Shown: positions 1 to 7,929 of the stretch, in pieces | How the letters are laid out: every line of letters begins with the position of its first letter | How positions within the stretch are numbered: position 1 is the stretch's first letter | DNA from: Manis javanica | Lineage: Eukaryota; Chordata; Mammalia; Pholidota; Manidae | Reading direction: 5' to 3' | Length of the DNA stretch: 64,000 bases | Assembly (NCBI RefSeq): GCF_040802235.1 | Contig: NC_133172.1 | Span: 62,503,613 to 62,567,612, forward strand | Program-made: the position numbers and the translations under genes | The notes under the pieces: generated by a model | Database searches by the model: none | What the model was told of the DNA's origin: nothing | Seen by the model: the letters and a program-made list of their open reading frames with translations, nothing else

Positions 1-1
1 C

Positions 2-244
2 TATAAAGGAAAACCAATCAGGCTAACATCAGACTTCTCAACAGAAACCCTACAGGCCAGAAGAGAATGGCATGATATACTTAATGCAATGAAACAGAAG
101 GGCCTTGAACCAAGGATACTGTATCCAGCACGACTATCATTTAAATATGATGGTGGGATCAAACAATTCCCAGACAAGCAAAAGCTGAGGGAATTTGCTT
201 CCCACAAACCACCTCTACAGGGCATCCTACAGGGACTGCTCTAG
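2..244 (+). CDS. L1 ORF1p, C-terminal 80 residues (partial)
   Basis: The frame starting at base 2 stays open for 80 codons and stops at TAG 242-244. It corresponds to the C-terminal domain of the L1 ORF1 RNA-binding chaperone. The conserved stretch ETLQARREW is present, followed by the usual basic and aromatic pattern (YPARLSF, then DKQKLREF). ORF1p is known to form trimers that coat L1 RNA in the ribonucleoprotein particle with ORF2p. The N-terminal coiled coil and RRM would lie upstream of the window. The reading frame is intact as far as visible. ORF2 follows after a 195-base gap in another frame. Confidence 0.93.
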   Translation, partial: YKGKPIRLTSDFSTETLQARREWHDILNAMKQKGLEPRILYPARLSFKYDGGIKQFPDKQKLREFASHKPPLQGILQGLL

Positions 245-439
245 ATGGGAGCACCCCTAAAAAGAGCACAGAACAAAACACACAACATATGAAGAAGGGA
301 GGAGGAGGAATAAGAAGGGAGAGAAGAAAAGACTCTCCAGACAGTGTATATAACAGCTCAATAAGCGAGCTAAGTTAGGCAGTAAGATACTAAAGAAGCT
401 AACCTTGAACCTTTGGTAACCACGAATCTAAAGCCTGCA
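245..439 (+). other. L1 inter-ORF spacer, purine-rich
   Basis: These 195 bases separate the ORF1 stop from the first ATG of ORF2. The centre (about 290-332) is almost pure A/G. From memory the human L1 spacer is about 63 bases, so this one is long. The ORF2 frame is open from a TTG at 413, but no ATG occurs there before 440. ORF2 is known to be translated by an unconventional re-initiation mechanism, so the spacer may influence its expression. That last point is inference. Confidence 0.8.
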
Positions 440-3400
440 ATGGCAATAAGTACATATCTTTCAATAGTCACCCTAAATGTAAATGGACTTAATGCACCAA
501 TCAAAAGACATAGAGTAATAGAATGGATAAAAAAGCAAGACCCATCTATATGCTGCTTACAAGAAACTCACCTTAAACCCAAAGATAAGCATAGACTAAA
601 AGTCAAGGGATGGAAAAACATATTTCAGGCAAACAACAGTGAGAAGAAAGCAGGGGTTGCAGTACTAATATCAGACAAAATAGACTTCAAAACAAAGAAA
701 GTAACAAGAGATAAAGAAGGCCACTACATAATGATAAAGGGCTTAGTCCAACAAGAGGATATAACCATTCTAAATATATATGCACCCAATACAGGAGCAC
801 CAGCATATGTGAAGCAAATACTAACAGAACTAAAGAGGGAAATAGACTGCAATGCATTCATTGTAGGAGACTTCAACACACCACTCACCCCAAAGGATAG
901 ATCCACCGGGCAGAAAATAAGTAAAGACACACAGGCACTGAACAACACACTAGAACAGATGGACCTAATAGACATCTATAGAACTTTACATCCAAAAGCA
1001 ACAGGATATACATTCTTCTCAAGTGCACATGGAACATTCTCTAGAATAGACCACATACTAGCTCACAAAAAGAGCCTCAGTAAATTCCACAATATTGAAA
1101 TTCTACCAACCAATTTTTCAGACCACAAAGGTATGAAAGTAGAAATAAATTCTACAAAGAAAACAAAAAGGCTCACAAACACATGGAGGCTTAACAACAT
1201 GCTACTAAATAATCAATGGATCAATGAACAAATCAAAATAGAGATCAAGGAATATATAGAAACAAATGACAACAACAACACTAAGCCCCAACTTCTGTGG
1301 GATGCAGCGAAAGCAGTCTTAAGAGGAAAGTATATAGCAATCCAGGCACACTTGAAGAAGGAAGAACAATCCCAAATGAATAGTCTAACATCACAATTAT
1401 TAAAACTGGAAAAAGAAGAACAAATGAGGCCTAAAGTCAGCAGAAGGAGGGACATAATAAAGATCAGAGAAGAAATAAACAAAATTGAGAAGAATAAAAC
1501 AATAGCAAAAATCAACGAAACCAAGAGCTGGTTCTTTGAGAAAATAAACAAAATAGATAAGCCTCTAGCCCAACTTATTAAGAGAAAAAGAGAGTCAACA
1601 CAAATCAACATAATCAGAAATGAGAATGGAAAAATCACGACAGACTCCACAGAAATACAAAGAATTATTAAAGACTACTATGAAAACCTATATGCCAACA
1701 AGCTGGAAAACCTAGAAGAAATGGACAACTTCCTAGAAAAATACAACCTCCCAAGACTGACCAAGGAAGAAACACAAAAGTTAAACAAACCAATTACAAG
1801 CAAAGAAATTGAAACAGTAATCAAAAAACTACCCAAGAACAAAACCCCGGGGCCGGACGGATTTACCTCGGAATTTTATCAGACACACAGAGAAGACATA
1901 ATACCCATTCTCCTTAAAGTGTTCCACAAAATAGAAGAAGAGGGAATACTCCCAAACTCATTCTATGAAGCCAACATCACCCTAATACCAAAACCAGGCA
2001 AAGACCCCACCAAAAAAGAAAATTACAGACCAATATCCCTGATGAACGTAGATGCAAAAATACTCAATAAAATATTAGCAAACAGAATTCAACAGTATAT
2101 CAAAAGGATCATACACCATGACCAAGTGGGGTTCATCCCAGGGATGCAAGGATGGTACAACATTCGAAAATCCATCAACATCATCCACCACATCAACAAA
2201 AAGAAAGACAAAAACCACATGATCATCTCCATAGATGCTGAAAAAGCATTTGACAAAATTCAACATCCATTCATGATAAAAACTCTCAGCAAAATGGGAA
2301 TAGAGGGCAAGTACCTCAACATAATAAAGGCCATATATGATAAACCCACAGCCAGCATTATACTGAACAGCGAGAAGCTGAAAGCATTTCCACTGAGATC
2401 GGGAACCAGACAGGGATGCCCACTCTCCCCACTGTTATTTAACATAGTACTGGAGGTCCTAGCCACGGCAATCAGACAAAACAAAGAAATACAAGGAATC
2501 CAGATTGGTAAAGAAGAAGTTAAACTGTCACTATTTGCAGATGATATGATACTGTACATAAAAAACCCTAAAGACTCCACTCCAAAACTACTAGAACTGA
2601 TATCGGAATACAGCAAAGTTGCAGGATACAAAATCAACACACAGAAATCTGTAGCTTTCCTATACACTAACAACGAATCAATAGAAAGAGAAATCAGGAA
2701 AACAATTCCATTCACCATTGCATCAAAAAGAATAAAATACCTAGGAATAAACCTAACCAAGGAAGTGAAAGACTTATACTCTGAAAACTACAAGTCACTC
2801 TTAAGAGAAATTAAAGGGGACACTAATAAATGGAAACTCATCCCATGCTCATGGCTAGGAAGAATTAATATCGTCAAAATGGCCATCCTGCCAAAAGCAA
2901 TATACAAATTTGATGCAATCCCTCTCAAATTACCAGCAACATTCTTCAATGAATTGGAACAAATAATTCAAAAATTCATATGGAAACACCAAAGACCCCG
3001 AATAGCCAAAGCAATCCTGAAAAAGAAGAATAAAGTAGGGGGGATCTCACTCCCCAACTTCAAGCTCTACTACAAAGCCATAGTAATCAAGACAATTTGG
3101 TACTGGCACAAGAACAGAGCCACAGACCAGTGGAACAGATTAGAGACCCCAGAAATTAACCCAAACATATATGGTCAATTAATATTTGATAAAGGAGCCA
3201 TGGACATACAATGGCAAAATGACAGTCTCTTCAACAGATGGTGCTGGCAAAACTGGACAGCTACATGTAGGAGAATGAAACTGGACCATTGTCTAACCCC
3301 ATATACAAAGGTAAACTCAAAATGGATCAAAGACCTGAATGTAAGTCACGAAACCATTAAACTCTTGGAAAAAAACATAGGCAAAAACCTCTTAGACATA

Positions 3401-4255
3401 AACATGAGTGATCTCTTCTTGAACATATCTCCCCGGGCAAGGAAAACAACAGCAAAAATGAGCAAGTGGGACTACATTAAGCTGAAAAGCTTCTGTACAG
3501 CGAAAGACACCATCAATAGAACAAAAAGGAACCCTACAGTATGGGAGAATATATTTGAAAATGACAGATCTGATAAAGGCTTGACGTCCAGAATATATAA
3601 AGAGCTCACACGCCTCAACAAACAAAAAACAAATAACCCAATTAAAAAATGGGCAGAGGAACTGAACAGACAGTTCTCCAAAAAAGAAATACAGATGGCC
3701 AAGAGACACATGAAAAGATGCTCCACATCGCTAATTATCAGAGAAATGCAAATTAAAACTACAATGAGGTATCACCTCACACCAGTAAGGATAGCTGCCA
3801 TCCAAAAGACAAACAACAACAAATGTTGGCGAGGCTGTGGAGAAAGGGGAACCCTCCTACACTGCTGGTGGGAATGTAAATTAGTTCAACCATTGTGGAA
3901 AGCAGTATGGAGGTGCATCAAAATGCTCAAAACAGACCTACCATTTGACCCAGGAATTCCACTCCTAGGAATTTACCCTAAGAACGCAGCAATCAAGTTT
4001 GAGAAAGACAGATGCACTCCTATGTTTATCGCAGCACTATTTACAATAGCCAAGAATTGGAAGCAACCTAAATGTCCATCTGTAGATGAATGGATAAAGA
4101 AGATGTGGTACATATACACAATGGAATACTACTCAGCCATAAGAAGTGGAAAAATCCAACCATTTGCAGCAACATGGATGGAGCTGGAGAGTATTATGCT
4201 CAGTGAAATAAGCCAAGCGGAGAAAGAGAAATACCAAATGATTTCACTCATCTGA
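440..4255 (+). CDS. L1 ORF2p endonuclease and reverse transcriptase, intact
   Basis: Uninterrupted 1271-codon ORF; human ORF2p is about 1275 residues. I start it at ATG 440 because the residues after it (ending TLNVNGLN) align with the human N-terminus; the frame opens earlier only through a TTG at 413. Numbered from this ATG, the apurinic-type endonuclease spans about 1-240 with N13, E42, GDFN at 143-146 (D144) and SDH at 227-229. The reverse transcriptase shows DAEKAFD at 599-605, [10 protein letters not shown] from 655 and the catalytic FADD at 699-702. The C-terminal cysteine motif is C1129-x3-C1133-x7-H1141-x4-C1146. ORF2p nicks DNA at T/A-rich sites and primes cDNA synthesis on the cut strand. 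No stop or frameshift is present. Activity cannot be inferred from the sequence alone. All antisense ORFs here are shadows. Confidence 0.97.
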   Translation: MAISTYLSIVTLNVNGLNAPIKRHRVIEWIKKQDPSICCLQETHLKPKDKHRLKVKGWKNIFQANNSEKKAGVAVLISDKIDFKTKKVTRDKEGHYIMIKGLVQQEDITILNIYAPNTGAPAYVKQILTELKREIDCNAFIVGDFNTPLTPKDRSTGQKISKDTQALNNTLEQMDLIDIYRTLHPKATGYTFFSSAHGTFSRIDHILAHKKSLSKFHNIEILPTNFSDHKGMKVEINSTKKTKRLTNTWRLNNMLLNNQWINEQIKIEIKEYIETNDNNNTKPQLLWDAAKAVLRGKYIAIQAHLKKEEQSQMNSLTSQLLKLEKEEQMRPKVSRRRDIIKIREEINKIEKNKTIAKINETKSWFFEKINKIDKPLAQLIKRKRESTQINIIRNENGKITTDSTEIQRIIKDYYENLYANKLENLEEMDNFLEKYNLPRLTKEETQKLNKPITSKEIETVIKKLPKNKTPGPDGFTSEFYQTHREDIIPILLKVFHKIEEEGILPNSFYEANITLIPKPGKDPTKKENYRPISLMNVDAKILNKILANRIQQYIKRIIHHDQVGFIPGMQGWYNIRKSINIIHHINKKKDKNHMIISIDAEKAFDKIQHPFMIKTLSKMGIEGKYLNIIKAIYDKPTASIILNSEKLKAFPLRSGTRQGCPLSPLLFNIVLEVLATAIRQNKEIQGIQIGKEEVKLSLFADDMILYIKNPKDSTPKLLELISEYSKVAGYKINTQKSVAFLYTNNESIEREIRKTIPFTIASKRIKYLGINLTKEVKDLYSENYKSLLREIKGDTNKWKLIPCSWLGRINIVKMAILPKAIYKFDAIPLKLPATFFNELEQIIQKFIWKHQRPRIAKAILKKKNKVGGISLPNFKLYYKAIVIKTIWYWHKNRATDQWNRLETPEINPNIYGQLIFDKGAMDIQWQNDSLFNRWCWQNWTATCRRMKLDHCLTPYTKVNSKWIKDLNVSHETIKLLEKNIGKNLLDINMSDLFLNISPRARKTTAKMSKWDYIKLKSFCTAKDTINRTKRNPTVWENIFENDRSDKGLTSRIYKELTRLNKQKTNNPIKKWAEELNRQFSKKEIQMAKRHMKRCSTSLIIREMQIKTTMRYHLTPVRIAAIQKTNNNKCWRGCGERGTLLHCWWECKLVQPLWKAVWRCIKMLKTDLPFDPGIPLLGIYPKNAAIKFEKDRCTPMFIAALFTIAKNWKQPKCPSVDEWIKKMWYIYTMEYYSAIRSGKIQPFAATWMELESIMLSEISQAEKEKYQMISLI

Positions 4256-4597
4256 GGAGTATAGGAACAAAGGAAAAACTGAAGGAACAAAACAGCAGCA
4301 GAATTACAGAACCCAAAAATGGACTAACAGGTACCAAAGGGAAAGGAACTGGGGAGGATGGGTGGGCAGGGAGGGATAAGGGGGGGGAAGAAGAAGGGGG
4401 GTATTAAGATTAGCATGCATGGGGGGGAGGGAGAAAGGGGAGGGTGGGCTGCACAACACAGAGAGGACAAGTAGTGACTCTACAACATTTTGCTAAGCTG
4501 ATGGACAGTAACCGTAATGTGGTTGTTAGGGGGGACCTGATATAGGGGAGAGCATAGTAAACATAGTATTCTTCAGGTAAGTGTAGATTAAAAATTT
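4256..4597 (+). other. L1 3' UTR with G-rich polypurine tract
   Basis: Follows the ORF2 stop. Bases 4351-4450 carry dense runs of three to eight G. The stretch starting at 4351 has at least four G-runs with short loops and fits the usual G-quadruplex rule. G-rich 3' UTR tracts are a known feature of mammalian L1s. An ATTAAA at 4588-4593 lies just before the A tail and is a candidate polyadenylation signal. Confidence 0.9.
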
Positions 4598-4629
4598 AAA
4601 AAAAAAAAAAAAGAAAGAAAGAAAGAAAA
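4598..4629 (+). repeat. L1 A-rich tail, A15 then (GAAA)n
   Basis: Fifteen A residues followed by four GAAA-like repeats mark the 3' end of the L1 insertion. A mutated, patterned tail of this kind is typical of an L1 that is young but not brand-new. Confidence 0.9.
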
Positions 4630-4775
4630 GGGGGATTACTCCTTAACAGGATAAAACTATTGGTAAATCAAAGATCAACGCATGCTTTAAATATCCTTAA
4701 TGTTGATCACTTAAAGGGTGTCAGATGATCAGCTATGGAGGTACTCTTTTCTGATAATATTCCTTTCTCTTAATT

Positions 4776-4794
4776 AAAAAAAAAAAAAAAAAAA
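4776..4794 (+). repeat. Internal A19 tract
   Basis: Nineteen A residues follow TTAATT. The tract could be the tail of a separate short insertion (about 4630-4794) placed between the L1 and the retroviral piece, or an A-rich part of the retroviral leader. I cannot decide which. Confidence 0.8.
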
Positions 4795-5068
4795 GCAGTT
4801 ACTGTGTGCTGACCTCCAATGAGTTCTGCACAGTGGTATAGAGGGCATGTCAAAGTGTGGGCAAAGGGTCTGTTTGTTTCTACGCAGAAGATCAAGGCCT
4901 AGCTTGGATACCCAGAAAATGAACTAAGATACGATATGAGGAGGAGCTTCCGGCATCAGCACTCTCTGGAGGACTCGTGCCGGGGGATGATCATCAAAAA
5001 GCCTCCACAGGGATCCGGACGATGCTGCGGTTGTGGCTGCATCCAGCCCACCATCTCCTGGACTTGCC

Positions 5069-5474
5069 ATGAGAAGGAGGAGGGAGATGTCTAGGCTGGC
5101 ATGTGCATACAGTGAGACAACGAATTTGACCGGATCTGTACTGTTGGAACTCAACCAGGAGTTGGGAGGGGTGCAAGTTGTAGCACCCCAAAATCTCATG
5201 ACTATAGACTATCTATGGTTAAAAGAACATATGGGATGTGAACAGATCCCAGAAATGGGCTGCTTTAATTTGTCTGATGGTTCAAGTACAGTTGGAAAAT
5301 ATCCATCATATCATAGATAAATTTTCACAAATGCCTAGGGTGCCTAAATGGTTTTCTTGGCTTCACTGGAGATGGCTGGTAATTATAGATTTGCTTTGTT
5401 TATGTCACCGTATTCCTATTATGTCAATATGTGTGTGCAAATTAGTTAGTAGTTTAAAACCTATACATACTTAA
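5069..5474 (+). pseudogene. Retroviral env transmembrane-like remnant, frameshifted
   Basis: One frame (to the stop at 5318-5320) encodes a basic RRRR run followed by a heptad-like stretch and then a cysteine pair spaced CX7C at about 5236-5262. The pattern matches the ectodomain of retroviral TM subunits. The continuation lies in another frame (about 5280-5474): a tryptophan-rich membrane-proximal part, one hydrophobic membrane-spanning segment and a short tail. The frame change near 5285 and the lack of a surface subunit make it non-functional. The disulfide loop lacks the extra adjacent cysteine of gammaretroviral CX6CC, so it looks closer to beta- or lenti-type TM. That assignment is inference. 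Confidence 0.6.
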
Positions 5475-6112
5475 GGTACTATACAAGAAGATATGTCAAA
5501 GAAATAATCAATCCTCCCAAGTTTCCTTCATATGCTACATCTATAGCTTTTCTTCTTCCTTCCTAATTACAAACTTTAAATAGAATTCGTGCCTCATATC
5601 GAATTTACCGAGTATCATAATTCCTCCAGGTGGTAAAGATACCTCGAGACAAGTGCTGGGCATAGAAGCCACAGGGCATAAATCTGCAAAGAAGTAAAAA
5701 GCTAACCTTTGCAAACAATATGGCTTCTCTCTCACTTACCAACTTTACATTTCCCTGTATGGCCCCGGAAGATGACTGGTTAGCCAGAGACGGGTAAGAT
5801 TCCTCAAGGGAGGAACAACCTAAGACAGGCACAGTCGCAGGGGGGCCATCAGGTGAGAATTTGGGGATCAACAGAGGTGAGGCTCAGAACCTCACCCCCC
5901 CTGCTTTGAGAGAAATCTTCTGCATCCGTGGATGTTTTGCTGCCCTTGTCTAGCCTGGATTAATACTTAGTCCATAGGCACACACCTGATCATCTGATCA
6001 TCTACATTTGCCTTCTTACAGCACTAAACTATGTTTTCTACCTTTATCTTGCATCTACCTACCACTTCAGCATTTTATTAAAAATAAAAATAATAATAAT
6101 AATAGGAGAAAT
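5475..6112 (+). other. Retroviral-like 3' sequence between env remnant and LTR-like end
   Basis: No open frame of note. The segment reads like decayed retroviral or leader-type sequence. It includes a GATCATCT direct duplication at 5989-6004 and an AAT-rich run before the purine tract at 6103-6113. I do not recognise a gene here. Confidence 0.45.
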
Positions 6113-6434
6113 GTGGGATCAACATATAAATCAAGTACAAAAATCAAATGAATATTCATATTTGACCTGATGGTTTATAGGTCATATTGCATGATCAAAA
6201 CCGAAAGTTTCTGTGATGACTGCCCTTGTACTGTTCACCATGTAAGAATTTATTCACTCTGTAAGAATTCGTTCACCATGTAAGAACTTGTTCGTTATGC
6301 TTCAGAAGATTGGAGACTGACGAGAATTAGGCTTGAGATGGATTAATGATTGTACATTGAGCATTGACCCCCCTATACTGAATTTTATTGTTGTTAACAA
6401 CCATTTGATCAATAAATATGAGAGATGCCCTCTC
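6113..6434 (+). repeat. LTR-like U3-R segment with polyadenylation signal
   Basis: Begins after a purine-rich stretch, carries three short tandem repeats (6233-6292), and ends 18 bases after AATAAA at 6411-6416 with a 27-A tail (6435-6461). This is how the 3' end of a retroviral transcript would look once reverse transcribed. No U5 or second LTR is seen. Confidence 0.55.
6233..6292 (+). repeat. Three tandem about 19-bp repeats within U3-like region
   Basis: GTTCACCATGTAAGAA occurs at 6233 and 6271, with a diverged middle copy at 6253-6270. Short direct repeats in U3 often carry enhancer activity in retroviral LTRs. Function here is inference. Confidence 0.75.
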
Positions 6435-6465
<31 letters not shown>

Positions 6466-6529
6466 AAGAAATAGATTCACGAAAAGAAGAGAGCAGCTCC
6501 CCACGGTGAGCGGGGAGAAAGAGATGGCA

Positions 6530-6912
6530 AATGTTACGGGCTGACTCGGTCCTCCCCAGAGCCATGTGCGGAAGGAAGTCCTAACCTCCGGGCCTCAGCG
6601 CCTGACTGTCTTTGGCGATGGGGCACTTAAAGAAGTAATTGAATTAAAATGAGTTCCCCGCAGGGCGCTAATCCAGTATGGCTGGTGTCCTTAGGAGAGG
6701 GAATCTGGATAGGCACGTGCAGACGGACAACCAGGTGCAGACGGGGGGACAAGGTGGCTCCCTGGGCACCAGGGAGGGAGGCCCCACAGCGAGTTCAGCT
6801 GCCGACACCTTGCTCTCAGGCTTCCGGCTCCAGAATCATGAGAAAATCCTTGTCTATTGTTTAAGCCACCCCGGCTGTGGCCCTTGGTTACAGCGGCCCA
6901 AGCTGGCGGGCT
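6530..6912 (+). mobile_element. MLT1-type MaLR LTR (ERVL-MaLR)
   Basis: Motifs occur in MLT1 order: the opening with the 'cccagagccatgtg'-like start, a TAATTGAATTAAAATGAG block, TCCAGTATGGCTGGTGTCCTT, the 'CTCCAGAATCATGAGA' part and the 3' end with GTTTAAGCCACCC and GGTTACAGC. It is decayed and non-coding. The 6462-6529 stretch before it is unassigned. Confidence 0.9.
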
Positions 6913-6969
6913 GACAGTCTGAGGCCTCTTGGCAGAGTGCTTATGGAAATGCCTGATCTTCTACAGCTA

Positions 6970-7055
6970 ATGCTTAAGCACTCGGCCTACAGTTAGACCT
7001 GAGTTTGAATCAAACGCTTAGTAGCCGCGTGAACTTGGGCGGGCTGCTTACCTCT
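6970..7055 (+). repeat. MIR SINE fragment (+)
   Basis: The central MIR pattern is visible: a CCTGAGTTTGAAT-like box, TAGTAGCCGCGTGAACTTGGGC, then CTTACCTCT. A weaker MIR-like stretch may lie at 7195-7275. The surrounding sequence to 7629 shows nothing I recognise. Confidence 0.8.
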
Positions 7056-7629
7056 TGATCGGGAAGCAGGCCTCCAGGACGTCCGAGGAAAGCTGTGGCG
7101 GTAGAAGGACAGGCACTGGGAATCAGCTTTCTGCACAGGGGGTCTGCCAGGCGCCCCCAGGCCAGCCCGGCCCACAGGCCCTCTTCCTGCTCACAGAGTC
7201 AAGGTCTGAACCTTAGCTTTGAATCCGGGATCCACCAGGTGCACCTACTGAGTGGCCCTGAGCAGGTGCACCCCCGCACCCGTGAACGGCCGCAGGTGAG
7301 CTGGGATCTGTAAAGCACTCAAGCGCGGGCAGAGCGTGGGCCGGAAAAGCATCAGATGCACTGTGCAGTGGGAGGAATCCCGTAAGGGGCCCCTGCTGGT
7401 CTGACCAGAGGGTCGTTTATTGTTTATCAGTTTGCCTTGACTTGCTTCTGCTGAATCTAGAGGTGGCGGCCTCTGGGGTTCACTATCTCTTCAGTTGGTC
7501 CCAGGAAGCCCCTAGGGCATCTGCTCCTTTTGCATCTGAGCGCCAGCCCCCAGTAATATGACCCACAGCACTTCCTTGCCCCAGATACTGCCTGAATGCC
7601 ATGGACATGGGACGTTAGGGCCTGAAGGC

Positions 7630-7800
7630 ATGAACTCTGCAGCAGGACTGACCACGGGAATTCTAGCTCTGGACACTTACCATGAGTGACCTTGGGCAAG
7701 TCGCTTAACCCCTCTGAGCCTCATTTCCTCTTCTGCAAAATGGCATGATGTCGGTCCCTACTTTACAGGGTTTTGTTAGGATTTAAACTCACTCTGTACT
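7630..7800 (+). repeat. MIR SINE (+)
   Basis: Shows GTGACCTTGGGCAAGTCGCTTAACC, then CCTCATTTCCTCTTCTGCAAAATGG and TTACAGGGTTTTGTTAGGATTTAAA. This is the MIR core and 3' half. A detached 3' end with GCGCCTGGCACA lies at about 7893-7925. Confidence 0.93.
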
Positions 7801-7929
7801 AGGCTAGTGGACCAGGTAGGGAGTGAGTGTGATGTGGCCTTATTGCTCTTATTCCATGGCACTCAGGACAGTATGCTCAAGTAACACACACACAGCGCCT
7901 GGCACAGAATGGGGGCTCCAGCAGCGAGA

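Larger units (their letters stand above)
1..4629 (+). mobile_element. LINE-1 (L1) retrotransposon, 5' part outside window
   Basis: Sense-strand L1 entering from the left edge. In order it shows the C-terminal end of ORF1, an inter-ORF spacer, an uninterrupted ORF2, a G-rich 3' UTR and an A-rich tail. The 5' UTR and most of ORF1 lie upstream, so neither full length nor the upstream target-site duplication can be judged. The open ORF2 with its catalytic motifs means this is a young copy compared with the decayed L1 pieces elsewhere in the window. L1 moves by target-primed reverse transcription. The 3' UTR is unlike human L1PA or the dog L1 I know, so it is a lineage-specific subfamily. I suspect pangolin, at low confidence. 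Confidence 0.95.
4656..6461 (+). mobile_element. Endogenous-retrovirus-derived, polyadenylated retrocopy (degenerate)
   Basis: Non-L1 sequence ending in AATAAA (6411-6416) and 27 A residues. Inside are an env transmembrane-like pseudogene (about 5069-5474), untranslatable 3' sequence, a purine-rich stretch at 6103-6113 that could be a polypurine tract, and an LTR-like U3/R segment. Ending at a polyadenylation site rather than at the end of an LTR suggests an RNA copy, probably inserted by L1 machinery. The 5' end is uncertain. AGGATAA at 4648-4654 recurs at 6461-6467 right after the tail and could be a 7-base target-site duplication. Alternatively it is an ERV fragment with a chance A tract. 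No frame is intact. Confidence 0.65.

Noticed and set aside
413-439. An earlier start of L1 ORF2 at 413
   Set aside because: The codon at 413 is TTG, not ATG. The first ATG is at 440 and matches the known N-terminal alignment of L1 ORF2.
724-3726. Antisense ORFs within the L1
   Set aside because: They are complementary-strand shadows of ORF2, hydrophobic by composition and without any family resemblance.
4776-4794. Internal A19 as proof of a second independent retrocopy
   Set aside because: Only about 150 bases precede it and I recognise no SINE or gene in them. Left as undecided.
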